64,000 nucleotides of DNA from Semisulcospira habei (taxonomy: Eukaryota; Mollusca; Gastropoda; Semisulcospiridae). The notes beneath the pieces are model-generated. The model was not told the DNA's origin. It searched no databases and saw only the letters and a list, made by a program, of their open reading frames with translations. The first letter of the stretch is position 1; the number at the start of each line of letters is the position of its first letter. Below are positions 34,370-48,922 of this stretch, one piece after another. Location of the stretch: assembly GCA_036245525.1 (NCBI GenBank), contig BTPG01000007.1:121620172-121684171 (forward strand). Reading direction: 5' to 3'. Position numbers and translations under genes: made by a program.

Positions 34370-35062
34370 CCTTAGCTGAGTTGGTATACCTCGCCCTCTA
34401 CCTAGGTTAAACGCACCAGCGGTGCCATTGTTGCTATTTTCGCACCAGAACGGTCGCTTGGACCGGTCATGTGCACCAGAACTGCGCGCGCAGGTTGGCT
34501 CCTGCACTTGTAGTGTGGTCTCGTACGTTCATGCGGAAGATTGTGATCACAGTCACCAAAAAGAGGTTCGTTTGCGGTTTTAACTTGTAGCCGCGCCTTT
34601 TATCTCCCCGAACACGCTAGTTTTGTGTTGAGATGGTGGAGGCTTGTGTCATGCCCCACACCACTGAATCAAGTCTATTGTACATGTAGTGTGCTCATTT
34701 CTCGAACTTCAACTTTGATGGTGCTTTCTGCCGCAAACGACGCAGATGTCGCAAAAATCACCTCCATTGTGGATTTTAAAAAGCTATTTTTCAAATCTGC
34801 CAAATCGCGTAATGTTTCGTGGTGCTAGCATGAGGATGGATGCATTATTGCCGGATTGTATATATGGGAAAGGGTTTATTCTTTATTCATGTTATTTTGC
34901 AGCAATCAAACGAAGCTCACGTGATTCTTTCTCCGAGGTTGCCCATTACAGGTGCAGAAAGCACACGCTCTAAACCAATCGGGTGCACCAGACCGGTCCG
35001 AGCGACCGGTCTGGTGCCAAAATAGCAACATTGGCACCGCTGGTGCATTTAACCTAGGCACT
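34370..35062. mobile_element. terminal-inverted-repeat element (unit 1)
   Basis: CCTAGGTTAAACGCACCAGC with GGTGCCATTGTTGCTATTTT at the left pair with CAACATTGGCACCGCTGGTG and TTTAACCTAGG at the right. TIRs are at least 75 bp. The interior has no coding signal. The right end is shortened relative to unit 2. Confidence 0.7.
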
Positions 35063-35326
35063 GGTTCTCTCTCCATTTCATGAATAGAGGCACATAAGTT
35101 GCGGAAACCCTTTACGTGCCGAACTTGGGCAAGAACTAGTTTTCCTCATCACAAAGTTGCCAGAAAAAGGTTCGACTGCTCTTGATTGTTTGATTTGAAT
35201 TGTTTACAAACAATTACTGTGTTTTTATATGCATGCACCTTTGATGTGATTAATAAAGGCTGAAGTTTCAAGTGATTTCCTATGTTGTCAGTTAATTAAT
35301 TAATGTCAGTGTTCTATTTTGTCATT

Positions 35327-35540
35327 TTAACTCATTCTACCCCAAGACTGGAATCCCTAAATGTTGAAGTCGTCTTCTGAAGACTGCGTTGCAGGGCAGG
35401 ACACAGATCGACCACGATAGTTCAAGGGTGATGCCAGAATAGCTTGGCGCCCATAGGTGCAAAGCTATTCTGGCATCAGCCTTGAACTATCATGGTCGAT
35501 CTTTATTTTGGTGTGGTGTGTCTGGGGTAGAATAAGTTAA
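35327..35540. mobile_element. palindromic MITE, family A (A5)
   Basis: A full TTAA-flanked copy in unit 1. The apex has small mismatches (GGCGCC against GCAAAGC). Confidence 0.85.
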
Positions 35541-35593
35541 GTGTTTGTTTCTTCGTCTGGGTCTTTTCTATCTTTCATATTTTTCCACACTTT

Positions 35594-35821
35594 TTAACCC
35601 GCATCATACTGAGGCTAAAAGCTTCAAATTTGTACACTGCCATAATATGCAAGCTACATTACAGAACTTACAGATGAGGACATAGACCAATGGCATTAGT
35701 TCAAGGGTAGTGCCACAATAGCTTGGCGCCTAGAGGCACCAAGCTATTCTGGCACTACCCTTTGGACTATTTTAGTCACACTTGTTGCACACACTGGTGT
35801 ATTCCGAATGATAAGGGTTAA
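35594..35821. mobile_element. palindromic MITE, family C (C5)
   Basis: A full TTAA-flanked copy in unit 1, 54 bp after A5. Both also occur inverted at 14678-15046. Confidence 0.85.
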
Positions 35822-36334
35822 TATTCAAAATGCTCTGTTGCTGTTTGTCTCAAACGCCAGAGTACATGAAAAAGTCCTTTAATTTCCAGAATTCACACAT
35901 AAATGCCATGATAAACTGATTTGCTTCAGAAGGACAAAACGTAGCAATGTTTAAAAGATTTCCTCTGTAAAAATCATAATCGAAAGGTTACGGGCCAGTG
36001 TTCATTCAATTTTGCACCATGCAATGTTAAAAATGTTAACTTGAAAAAAAAAAAAAAAAAAAAAAAAAATGAATGTGAAAAAGAAGTATGAACTTGATCT
36101 TATTACAGACGCCTAATGTTGTGAAGACACCCATTTTCACTGTAATGCCAGTTTTGGTGTGAGAAGGCACCCACTTTATTGGTAGAAACCCATTTTTTTC
36201 TGCCTCTAGTGGCTCTGTTTCTAGAAAATGTCTTTTATTTTAAGTTATAGAGCTTAGTTGTAAGGTGAGTTCTAAACATTCGCATCAATTCCAGAGCCCT
36301 AGAATAAATAGAAATATGGGAACCCATTTTCACA

Positions 36335-36643
36335 GAGTCCGAAATAGCTCAGGCGGTTAAACGTCGGAGCAGGAGAGCGAAGGGAATCGCCGGGTCGTGG
36401 GTTCGAATCCCGTCCCGGACCCGGTAGCTGGACTCACAATCCAGGGGGGAAAACGGATTTGTTCAATAGCATGTCCGTTGAAAGGTCCTGGTAAATCAAA
36501 GTGGCACAGTTGGAGTGCGCCTGAGTTGATCTGTGTTCAGGTCGTACTCCATAGGCAATAGATTTCCCTGTCCCCCATAACCCGCCCGTCAGGGCCGTCC
36601 ATGATCACCTCGGTGCTGTGGACGTTAAACCCGAACTAACCAA
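36335..36643 (+). mobile_element. tRNA-derived SINE, type 1, full length
   Basis: The head has an A box (TAGCTCAGGCGG, 36345) and a perfect B box (GGTTCGAATCC, 36400), followed by a ~230-bp body ending in GTGGACGTTAAACCCGAAC and AACC repeats. An 11-bp duplication CCATTTTCACA flanks it (36324-36334 and 36644-36654). Unit 2 has the empty site near 47890, so the insertion is younger than the duplication. The head is tRNA-like but not a functional tRNA. Confidence 0.9.
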
Positions 36644-36691
36644 CCATTTTCACATAAAATGGTAGGTAACCCACTCTGAGGCTTTTGTCTC

Positions 36692-36694
<3 letters not shown>

Positions 36695-36772
<78 letters not shown>
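36695..36772 (+). repeat. (GT)n microsatellite (unit 1)
   Basis: An uninterrupted GT run. The duplicate is at 47933-48011 with one interruption. Confidence 0.9.
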
Positions 36773-36775
<3 letters not shown>

Positions 36776-37615
36776 CACGAATATCTCCGATATTTGTCTA
36801 CGCTCAAGCTTGAAACTTGGGGAAGTGCCTTGTTCAAGGGTACCTAGGAGAGCCGCCGAGCTTATTAAAATCGGGTGTTGCATTGAAGGGTTTGGTTGTC
36901 CCACATTATAGTCCGTAAGTTGTGTCATATTGACTTGAAATTTTAGATATAGCTAGATTGGAGAAAGACATCGGATGCCGAGTTCCTTAGCCAGCTTTGT
37001 ATCTTTTGAACTTTTTCATTAAAATAATTCTATGCACAAAACAATCTAAAAAGAAAACAAAATAGGACCCCAGCCCAAATTTGTCATGTTTTCAAGCTTA
37101 TCCTTCTAAACCATCTCCTTCTACCCTACCCCCCCCCCCCCCCCCCCCCCCCTCTGATCAAAACACACTGGCACACAGAAATAAAGACGAACTCACGGTG
37201 CTTCCCGCCATTCGTAAATTCTGTGCCTGTGGTCTGGCGTAACAATAGCTACTCTGAAGAAGAATAATAGCAAGAGCAGCGAAATGACGTCACTTCAAGC
37301 TGCACGTTATGGCATCGTTAGTCTAAGCCGCCGTATTCATAGTGACGAATTGATGTTACACGTCACTCATCGTAGTAATAACAATTTGATCATCATATGA
37401 TCGAGCATAGACGCACACTCACTGGTACGCCAACACACTACAACTACCTACCATTTTTGCACACACGCAAGCAAGCAAGCAAGCAAGGATGCATGCACGT
37501 ACGCACGCAAGCAAGCAAACAAGGAAGCACACACGCGCACCCGCACACATACACACACACACTAGTTGTGACTCACACACAGCTTGTGACTTTACACGCG
37601 CGCAGACGCGCGCGT

Positions 37616-37622
37616 GCGCGCA

Positions 37623-37654
<32 letters not shown>

Positions 37655-37660
37655 CACACG

Positions 37661-37725
<65 letters not shown>
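37616..37725 (+). repeat. (CGCA)n/(CA)n microsatellite (unit 1)
   Basis: GC-rich alternating purine-pyrimidine DNA runs into a CA tract. The duplicate is at 48117-48240. Confidence 0.88.
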
Positions 37726-37726
<1 letters not shown>

Positions 37727-38213
37727 CTTGTGCTTGCTATTCCATTCCACCTATTCCATTCAAACAAAATACCAAAATGAGGAAAGTCCCGAAATGAATA
37801 CGAAAAATGTTGGTGGTCGACATTTGTCGCATCGGAAATGTTTTGGGTTTTTTCAACGAGTTGTCGCGACGCCGATTTTTCATTGGACGAGTTGTCGGAC
37901 GCCCACATCTAATATCTAGGACTGCAGGCAGCGCAGACATTGGGGAGGATTTCAAAAAATTAAAAAATAAGCGTGAATGGACAAAGTGTACACAGAAACA
38001 CATGCCCCAGAAACAAAAAAAGGAGAAACCACCCTGTGGGGCCAACCAGAGTGAACCTGGAAATTAAAAAGTATTTAACCCTACCCATGTCCTCCAAGGC
38101 AGACCCAGGTGTGTGTCGAAGGGAGGGGGGGGGGGTGCGGGGGAGGGGGAGGGGGCGGGGGAGGGGGAGGGGAGATAATATTGATTCGACGGTTACATGA
38201 CTGCTTCTTTCAT

Positions 38214-38412
38214 TTAACCCTTTTCAGTCTCATACACTACTACTGCTTGAAATTAATTTGACTATGATACGTCAAGGGTGATGTCAGAATAGCTGAGCGC
38301 TACCCTGAAACAAAAATGGTTGATCAGTCTCATCTCCTAATCTCTAACGTAGCCGTGGTCATATGACAATAATCAGTTTATTTAAAAGTCAGCCTCCGAT
38401 ATAGTGGGTTAA
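38214..38412. mobile_element. palindromic MITE, family C-like (C6, old)
   Basis: TTAACCCTTTTCAGTCTC at the left and AGTGGGTTAA at the right. The core is half lost (GATGTCAGAATAGCTGAGCG). Confidence 0.65.
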
Positions 38413-38638
38413 CTGTCTTTACTGCCACAAGAACATGATAGGTACAGATGAACGTAGAAAAATCAGAAACACGTTCTCTTTATCAGCTTCGACACTTTCC
38501 GTGACGGGTACCGGAAACAGCCGAGGATATCGGCACGCTGGAGCTGTACCGGTTTACCGTATTGAAAAGTTGCCGAACTGCGGTTTTCCGGTATACCGGT
38601 AAAACCGTGTAGATACCTCGTTTAGTGACACGCCGGAT

Positions 38639-38852
38639 TTAACCATTTAGCCCCAACGCACTACAGCAGTAGATGGATCGACTATGATCATTCAAAAATA
38701 GTGCCAGATTAACTTGGCACCTGATGACGCCAAGCTAAATATGGCCCTATCCTTGAATGATCATAGTCGATCCATCTCCTGCAACAGGGACGAAGTTGTT
38801 AAGTGACACCTCTAACATTTTGGAAATGCGGCCGTGCGGTTATATGGGTTAA
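38639..38852. mobile_element. palindromic MITE, family B variant (B6)
   Basis: A TTAA-flanked copy with an altered core (GTGCCAGATTAACTTGGCAC). Only 10 bp separate it from B7. Its duplicate is B8. Confidence 0.8.
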
Positions 38853-38862
38853 GCTCACTCAT

Positions 38863-39073
38863 TAACACATTCAGCCCGACGGCCGTATTTCCCAAATTTT
38901 GGAGGCGTCATCTAATGACTATGCACCGGTTGCAGGAGATGGATCGACCATGATAATTCAAGGGCTGTGTCAGATTAGCTTGGCGTCGACAGGCGCCAGG
39001 CTAATCTGGCACTACCCTTGAATTATCATGGTCGACCCATATCCTGCTATAGTCGTCAGGGCTGAATGGGTTA

Positions 39074-39074
<1 letters not shown>
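38863..39074. mobile_element. palindromic MITE, family B (B7)
   Basis: A full TTAA-flanked copy immediately followed by a (TTA)n microsatellite. Its duplicate is B9. Confidence 0.85.

Positions 39075-39076
<2 letters not shown>

Positions 39077-39145
<69 letters not shown>
39077..39145 (+). repeat. (TTA)n microsatellite
   Basis: A pure TTA run between MITE B7 and the Ig-like exon; the unit 2 counterpart is short and impure. Confidence 0.88.
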
Positions 39146-39164
39146 GTCATAATTATTATTGCTG

Positions 39165-39250
39165 TGAGTTAGAACCCAGGCTCAAAATTTGTTAGACCCT
39201 TTCGGGTGCCCGGTCTTTGAGATCACCTTCGTGGTGGACAAAGGTCACTT
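39165..39250 (+). mobile_element. SINE body fragment before the Ig-like exon (unit 1)
   Basis: CTCAAAATTTGTTAGACCCT and then TTTGAGATCACCTTCGTGG match the type 2 SINE body. It explains the open frame that runs upstream of the splice acceptor at 39310. A matching copy is at 49672-49745. Confidence 0.55.
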
Positions 39251-39310
39251 GTTTAACTTTTTGCAACTACCCCTAAAACTGTATGCATGTATGTGTTCGG
39301 TCTGTTTCAG

Positions 39311-40184
39311 TGTCATTTCTGTACATCTGGCAGACAATACTACGGGCAGCCAGCAGTGCCTGGCCATATCGAGTATCGAAGCGCGCCGTGGTAAATCCTG
39401 TTGGGAAAATGGAGGCCACAGATTGGCGGTTAATGGGTATTACAACGATAACGACCAGCTGTCAACTTTTGTTGAAATCACGGCAGCCAAAACTGCTACA
39501 GATGACCTTCGCGCAGGGTCATACGTATGCATCTCGAATGGCGGTGCTGAGCGGCAAACTTGGGGCATTGCCGTGACGTGGGAACAGGCCGACATGTTTG
39601 ACTGCCTCGTCAGAAGTGATGACAGCAACACGCACTATTCTATCAAATTTAAAATGCAGGACGGCGGTAGTAAACCCCGTGTCGTGGCACCACACAGCAG
39701 CAACGGGTCCGGAGTACCTGGGTACGGTGTATTCCGTCAGTCTCAACAGAGCTTTACCGCGACTTCACCGGTGTTATGCTCTCTGTCCAAGTGGCCGGGC
39801 TATGTCAGGCTGGTCGTTGTTGTCAGCGCGAACGTCACCGCGGCATATGACAGAATGACATGTGAAGTGGAAGAATCCAGTGGCAAATCGTGGACTAGAG
39901 AATATTCCCGGCCAGATGATGCTTGTCTGGGTAAAACTACGCCGAGCGGGCAACTAAGGTCACCTGACGGCGAGCAGCCACACAAGGATACATGTGGAAC
40001 ATTGTGCGTAATGATTGCTTTGGCGTGCTCAGTGCTGTCTGCAGTTATTGTCATGTCCATTGCAATAGCTGTGCACTGCATTAAGAAGCAATCACCTCGT
40101 TCTCCGTCGCAGCGGAACGGCATAGAAGGCGAGGACGAGACAGATCTACTTTGCAACAAAAAAGCCGCAAAACGCCCACACTGA
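39311..40184 (+). CDS. Ig-like single-pass membrane protein, terminal exon, copy 1
   Basis: This long open frame follows a pyrimidine-rich acceptor ending TTTCAG at 39310. It encodes an extracellular region starting VISVHLADNTTGSQQC, a DDLRAGSYVC motif like the F-strand of an Ig domain, a second Cys-containing segment with RMTCEVEESSGKSW, and an NVT glycosylation site. A TM helix (CVMIALACSVLSAVIV) and a Lys-rich cytoplasmic tail follow. The frame also reads upstream, but that part is a SINE fragment, so the exon is taken from the splice site. The tail carries an acidic dileucine DETDLL. A 4-bp length change after KKAA relative to copy 2 shifts the frame and ends the protein early (KRPH). I do not recognise the family; Ig-like is a judgement from spacing of Cys and YVC. 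Confidence 0.6.
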
Positions 40185-40308
40185 AGAGCCACCTTTTCCC
40201 ATTTCAGAAACTAACAGGCTTGGTTCTAGCACATTATAGACTGATGACAGAGAATGCCCAGGATGAAAAAAAAAACCAAACAAACAAAAAACAAAGCTAA
40301 ACTTTTAG

Positions 40309-40500
40309 GAATCGTCTTTTGTCCACCGCAAAGGTGACTTCAAAGACGTGTCACCGAATGAGGGTCTGAACAGATTTTGACCCTTCCGGAGTTCCAGTCC
40401 ATGGCCTAAGTTACGATCGTCAGGTTCCCTGTCAAGACAGAAGCGGCTTAGGCACCAGTGAATCGTTACAGCCCGTGACGTCTGCATGTGTACAGACACT
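40309..40500 (-). mobile_element. type 2-related SINE copy (unit 1)
   Basis: The body resembles the type 2 SINE (GTCAAAATCTGTTCAGACCC, GGTGGACAAAAGACG). The head, beginning CGGGCTGTAACGATTCACTG, is different and its B box is decayed. It may be a separate subfamily. The same copy occurs in unit 2 at 51734-51925. Confidence 0.55.
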
Positions 40501-40541
40501 CGGGGAGTGCATCACAAGTACGCTTCTATCCAAATGAGATG

Positions 40542-42893
<2,352 letters not shown>

Positions 42894-43593
42894 CACATTA
42901 AAAATAATTTTAAAAACTTTACAAAGTTTTGAAGACGATATCTTTCTAATGGCTGAAGATTTTAAAATTCTGACTGCATCATGAAAAAGATTACGTACAT
43001 CCGAGTAATAATGTGCAAAGCAGGAACATTTTTCTTTCAATGCAACCAAAAACATTCATTTTGAGCGAGAATTGGGAATTTTGTATTGCAAGAGAAGCTC
43101 ACCTGTCCCCGATTCCAAACATTTAAACTAATGGAGTAATTTTTCAATTTTGTGTCTCTTCTAAGAAGAGAATGCAAACGATTTTTAAGAAATTCAAATC
43201 ATCAGATGGTTTGGGGAGCGATTCACGAGGCGTTACAGCTTCAGTAATGTTCTCTACACAACATACGTAGTACTGCAAGGGGGAACGGAAGTGGGGAAGA
43301 GGGGGGGGGGGGGGAGGGGGTGTCGAGGTGGGATGTAGTGCATCGCTTATGATATTAAAACGTTTACTTTTCAACAAGTAAATTAAAATAACACTTTTTT
43401 TACCGTCTTCATGAGTGCGTTCGTGTGTGTGTGAAATAACTTTGTACCATTTTTTTTTTAAGTCTGGGAATCTTTGACGTTGAATTAACAAATGATTTAC
43501 AGATCACAATCTGCGACCACTTGCAGTGAAGGGGTTAGCACGGACACTAGTAAGTAGCAGGCAGCGACCCTCGGCTATTTACTGCTACTCTTC

Positions 43594-43814
43594 TTAACCC
43601 TTATCATTCGGAATACACCAGTGTGTGAAATAAGTTTGACTAAAATAGTTCAAGGGTGGTGCCAGAATAGCTTGGCGCCTCAAGGCGCCAAGCTATTCTG
43701 GCAACACCCTTGAACTAAAGCCACTGGTCTATATCCTTTACCGTAAGTTCCATAATGTAGCTTGCGTAAGGCAGTGTACAAATTTGAAGCCTTTCGCCTC
43801 AGTATATGGGTTAA
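43594..43814. mobile_element. palindromic MITE, family C (C7)
   Basis: A full copy, TTAA at both ends, core GGTGCCAGAATAGCTTGGCG with complement. Confidence 0.85.
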
Positions 43815-44042
43815 GAGTTGCCCAACGCAACGATCATCCCATGTGTGTAGCCGGCCAACTTTGCCACCCTGACCCGGGGTCACTTTTCAGTGTTTTGTAG
43901 ACTGAGGTGGCAAATGCAGCATATCGCACAGTTCATTAGAATATCATAGTTTACATGGTCATGTTCTGCGAGTTTAAGCGTTGAGGTGATACCGGTATTT
44001 ACATGACACTAAATTTGGGGCGAGACAGTCTCATTCGTCACG

Positions 44043-44725
44043 CATGAATAGCTTGTTTTTATCTGATGGACACCTGGATCATTTTGTATACTGTATAATT
44101 GCAAAAGGAAACAGCCGGCTGGGGACGAAAGACACTAAAAAGATAAGAAAACCATTGACAACACAAAGATTTATTACGGGAGTGTTATTATGGGGTTGGT
44201 CCGCCTGGATCATTTTGTATACTGTATAACATTTAAAACTTTGAACATGGAACTGCAGATGGAACAACGGTTGGGGACGACGAGAGACAATAATAAGGGG
44301 TAAGAAAACCATTGTCAACATAAAGATTTATTACAAGAGTGCTACTATGGGGTTGGTCCGCCTGGATCATTTTGTATACTGTATAACATTAAAAACTTTG
44401 AAAATGGAACTGCAAATGGAACAACGTTATGGACGAGAGACAATAATAAGGGGTAAGAAAACCATTGTCAACATAAAGATTTATTACAAGAGTGCTACTA
44501 TGGGGTTGGTCCGCCTGGATCATTTTGTATACTGTATAACATTTAAAACTCTGCAAATGAAACAGCAGTTGGGGACGAAAGACAATAATAAGATAAAAAG
44601 AAACAAACATTGTCAACATAAAGACTTATTACAAGAACGTTATTATTCGGTTGTTTTCAGCGTGTATAGGTCTGTTTTTATCTGATGTACACCTGGATCA
44701 TTTTGTATGCTGTGTAACATTAACC
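44043..44725 (+). repeat. ~150-bp minisatellite (unit 2)
   Basis: These are the same monomers as at 32541-33260. The left edge of unit 2 lies inside a monomer, so the duplication breakpoint falls in this array. Confidence 0.85.
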
Positions 44726-44936
44726 TCACTTTGCAACTAAACAGTGGCCCCCACCCGGGTCTGCCCTGGGGGACTTGGGTGGGGTGAACTACGTTTTAGT
44801 TCCTAGGGTCACCCTGGTCAGCCCCAAAAGGGGGGGGGGGGGGGGTTCCTCTCAATTCTGGGGCATGTGTTTCTGTCTACCCTTAGTCAATTAACTTGTA
44901 TTTTTCTTTTTTAAGCTCTCCCTACTGTCTGCGCTG

Positions 44937-45269
44937 CCTGTATCTCTTGAAAAGAAGTACCCAACGGAGAAAGAAACACTCTTAGAAAAGACGGTTACAA
45001 CACAATTTATTAATATTTCGGGTAAATCCGCTTTGTCAAAACAGACAAACAAACAGAGAGATCAGTCGCTACTTATCTTCATTCGCAGAAGGAATGGGGC
45101 ACATTCCTTCTGTGAACAAAGATAAGTAGCGACTGGTCTCTCTGTTTGTTTGTTTGTCTGTTTTTACAAGGCGGATTTACCCGAAATATAATAAATTGTG
45201 TTGTAACCGTCTTTTCTAAGAGTGTTTCTTTCTCCGTTGGGTACTTCTTTTCAAGAGATACAGGCAGAT
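44937..45269. repeat. long inverted repeat (unit 2)
   Basis: This is the duplicate of 33484-33815 with only scattered differences. It is followed by the same partial third arm and by a TTTA/T/G low-complexity tract. Confidence 0.8.
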
Positions 45270-45364
45270 AAATTGTGTTGTAACAGTCTTTTCTAAGCAT
45301 GTTTCTTTCTCCGTTGGGCACTTCTTTGCATTTTACATGATTGGCAGTCACGTTTTGGGTCTGA

Positions 45365-45377
45365 ATATTTTTTTATT

Positions 45378-45408
<31 letters not shown>

Positions 45409-45478
45409 TTAATTTATTTATTTTATTTATTTTTATTTTTTATTTATTTATTTATTTTTTTTTTTTTGGGGGGGGGGG
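45365..45478 (+). repeat. (TTTA)n, T run, G run
   Basis: The low-complexity tract is longer than its unit 1 counterpart at 33917-33990. Confidence 0.85.
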
Positions 45479-45890
45479 TGAGTGGGGTGGAGAAGGGCTG
45501 GGGGTGTGGTGATGTATCTCTCTTGATTTTGGATGTGTGTTGCTAAATAGTCTTAGGTTTATTTAGCATATTAGACCGGCTGGCGACATACATTCAATAT
45601 TCTGTTCATTATTTTATTTTATTTTTTCCCCTTCATTATCAGTGCTGGCACGTCCTGAAAAAGTCGGGACGTTCAGCAATGTACAACCAATCGGGACGAA
45701 AGACAATAATAAGATAAGAAAACCAAAAAAAGATTTATTACAAGAGTGTTATTATTTCAGTGTGTATAGCTTGTTTTTACCTGATGTACGCCTGGATCAT
45801 TTTGGAAATGTCTGTAACTTTTTTTTTTTGTTATGTAAAGTACACTTTGCATACTGTGCATTGTTTCTAAAGTCACAGGAAGCATAAACC

Positions 45891-46625
45891 TTAGCTGAGT
45901 TGGTATACCTCGCCCTCTACCTAGTTAAACGCACCAGCGGTGCCATTGTTGATATTTTCGCACCAGACCGGTCGCTTGGACCGGACATGTGCACCAGAAC
46001 TGCGCGCCCAGGTTTGCTCCTGCACTTGTAGTGTGGTCTCGTACGTTCACGCGGAAGATTGTGATCGCTGTCACAAAAAAAAGAGGTTCGTTTGCGGTTT
46101 TAACTTGTAGCCGCGCCTTTTATCTCCCCGAACACGCTAGTTTTGTGTTGAGATGGCGGAGGCTTGTGTCATGCCCACACCACTGATTCAAGTCTATTGT
46201 ACATGTAGTGCGCTCATTTCTCGAACTTTAACTTCAACTTTGACGGCGCTTTCTGCCGCAAACGACGCAGATGTCGCAAAAATCACCTCCATTGAGGATT
46301 TAAAAAAGCTATTTTTCAAATCTGCCAAATCGCGTAATGTTTCGTGGTGCTAGCATAAGGATGGATGCATTATTGCCGGATTGCATATATGGGAAAGGGT
46401 TTATTCTTTATTCATGTTATTTTGCAGCAATCAAACGAAGCTCACGTGATTCTTTCTCCGAGGTTGCCCATTACAGGTGCAGAAAGCACACGCTCTAAAC
46501 CAATCAGGTGCACCAGACCGGTCCGAGCGACTGGTCTGGTGCCACAATAGCAACATTGGCACCGCTTGTGCATTTAACCTAGGCACTGGACGAGGTATAC
46601 CAACTCGGCTAAACTTTATTGTCGC
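45891..46625. mobile_element. terminal-inverted-repeat element (unit 2)
   Basis: This is the duplicate of 34370-35062, with longer visible TIRs. CTGAGTTGGTATACCTCG at the left pairs with CGAGGTATACCAACTCGG at the right. It looks like a non-autonomous DNA element or foldback; target duplication not determined. Confidence 0.7.
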
Positions 46626-46886
46626 ACTTGCTAGAACTCAGTATTTTATTTCTCTCTCCATTTTATGAATAGAGGCACATAAGTTGCGGAAACCCTTTAC
46701 GTGCCGAACTTGGGCAATGCCAGAAAAAGGTTTGACTGCTCTTGATTGTTTGATTTGAAGTGTTTACAAACAATTACTGTGTTTTTATATGCATGCACCT
46801 TTGATGTGATTAATAAAGGCTGAAGTTTCAAGTGATTTCCTATGTTGTCAGTTAATTATTTAATGTCAGTGTTCTATTTTGTCATT

Positions 46887-47100
46887 TTAACTTATTCTAC
46901 CCCAAGACCGGAATCCCTAAATGTTGAAGTCGTCTTCTGAAGACTGCGTTGCAGGGCAGGACACAGATCGACCACGATAGCTCAAGGGTGATGCCAGAAT
47001 AGCTTGGCGCCCATAGGTGCAAAGCCATTCTGGCATCAGCCTTGAACTATCATGGTCGATCTTTATTTTGGTGTGGTGTGTCTGGGGTAGAATAAGTTAA
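46887..47100. mobile_element. palindromic MITE, family A (A7)
   Basis: Duplicate of A5 in unit 2, TTAA at both ends. Confidence 0.85.
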
Positions 47101-47153
47101 GTGTTTGTTTCTTCGTCTGGGTCTTTTCTATCTTTCATATTTTTCCACACTTT

Positions 47154-47381
47154 TTAACCCGCATCATACTGAGGCTAAAAGCTTCAAATTTGTACACTGC
47201 CATAATATGCAAGCTACATTCCAGAACTTACAGATGAGGACATAGACCAATGGCATTAGTTCAAGGGTAGTGCCACAATAGCTTGGAGGCTAGAGGCGCC
47301 AAGCTATTCTGGCACTACCCTTTGGACAATTTTAGTCACACTTGTTGCACACACTGGTGTATTCCGAATGATAAGGGTTAA
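47154..47381. mobile_element. palindromic MITE, family C (C8)
   Basis: Duplicate of C5 in unit 2. Confidence 0.85.
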
Positions 47382-47928
47382 TATTCAAAATGCTCTGTTG
47401 CTGTTTGTCTCAAACTCCAGAGTACATAAAAAGTCCTTTAATTTCCAGAATTCACACATAAATGCCATGATAAACTGTTTTGCTTCAGAAGGACAAAACG
47501 TAGCAATGTTTAAAAGACTTCCTCTGTAAAAATCATAATCGAAGGGTTACGGGCCAGTGTTCATTCAATTTTGCACCATACAATGTTAAAAATGTTAAGT
47601 TGAAAAAAACAAAACAAAAAACAAATGAATGTGAAAAAGAAGTATGAACTTGATCTTATTACAGACGCCTAATGTTGTGAAGGCACCCATTTTCACTGTA
47701 ATGCCAGTTTTGGTGTGAGAAGGTACCCACTTTATTGGTAGAAACCCATTTTTTCTGCCTCTAGTGGCTCTGTTTCTAGAAAATGTCTATTTTATTTTAA
47801 GTTATAGAGCTTAGTTGTAAGGTGAGTTTTAAACATTCGCATCAATTCTAGAGCCCTAGAATAAATAGAAATATGGGAACCCATTTTCACATAAAATGGT
47901 AGGTAACCCACTCTGAGGCTTTTGTCTC

Positions 47929-47932
<4 letters not shown>

Positions 47933-48011
<79 letters not shown>
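47933..48011 (+). repeat. (GT)n microsatellite (unit 2)
   Basis: Counterpart of 36695-36772, with a single T interruption. Confidence 0.9.
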
Positions 48012-48014
<3 letters not shown>

Positions 48015-48116
48015 CACGAATATCTCCGATATTTGTCTACGCTCAAGCTTGAAACTTGGGGAAGTGCTTTGTTCAAGGGTACCTAGGAGAGCCGCCGGGC
48101 TTATTAAAATCTACAC

Positions 48117-48177
48117 GCGCGCAGACGCGCGCGCGCACGCACGCACGCGCGCGCACACATACACACACACACACACG

Positions 48178-48240
<63 letters not shown>
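48117..48240 (+). repeat. (CG/CA) and (CA)n microsatellite (unit 2)
   Basis: Counterpart of 37616-37725. The 720 bp between the GT and CA tracts in unit 1 is missing here. Confidence 0.88.
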
Positions 48241-48241
<1 letters not shown>

Positions 48242-48726
48242 CTTGTGCTTGCTATTCCATTCCACCTATTCCATTCAAACAAAATACCAAAATGAGGAAA
48301 GTCCCGAAATGAATACGAAAAATGTTGGTGGTCGACATTTGTCGCATCGGAAATGTTTTGGGTTTTTTCAACGAGTTGTCGCGACGCCGATTTTTCATTG
48401 GACGAGTTGTCGGACGCCCACATCTAATATCTAGGACTGCAGGCAGCGCAGACATTGGGGAGGATTTCAAAAAATGAAAAATACGCGTGAATGGACAAAG
48501 TGTACACAGAAACACATGCCCCAGAAACAAAAAAAAGGAGAAACCACCCTGTGGGGCCAACCAGAGTGAACCTGGAAATTAAAAAGTATTTAACCCCACC
48601 CATGTCCTCCAAGGCAGACCCAGGTGTGTGTCGAAGGGAGGGGGGGGGGGGGCGGGGGAGGGGGGGGGGCGGGGGGGTGGGGGGAAGATAATATTGATTC
48701 GACGGTTACATGACTGCTTCTTTCAT

Positions 48727-48922
48727 TTAACCCTTTTCAGTCTCATACACTACTACTGCTTGAAATTAATTTGACTGATACGTCAAGGGTGATGTCAGAA
48801 TAGCTTAGCGCTACCCGGCCTGAAAGAAAAATGGTTGATCTATCTCCTAATCTCTAACGTAGCCGTGGTCATATGACAATAATCAGTTTATTTAAAAGTC
48901 AGCCTCCGATATAGTGGGTTAA
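48727..48922. mobile_element. palindromic MITE, family C-like (C9, old)
   Basis: Duplicate of C6 in unit 2, with a few private differences. Confidence 0.65.

Noticed and set aside
36335..36420. Candidate tRNA gene with A and B boxes
   Set aside because: The box sequences are good, but the rest does not fold as a cloverleaf with paired acceptor ends, and it is joined to a SINE body with a target duplication. It is a SINE head.
39189..39310. In-frame N-terminal extension of the Ig-like exon
   Set aside because: It derives from a SINE body fragment and the frame differs in unit 2, so it is very unlikely to be coding.
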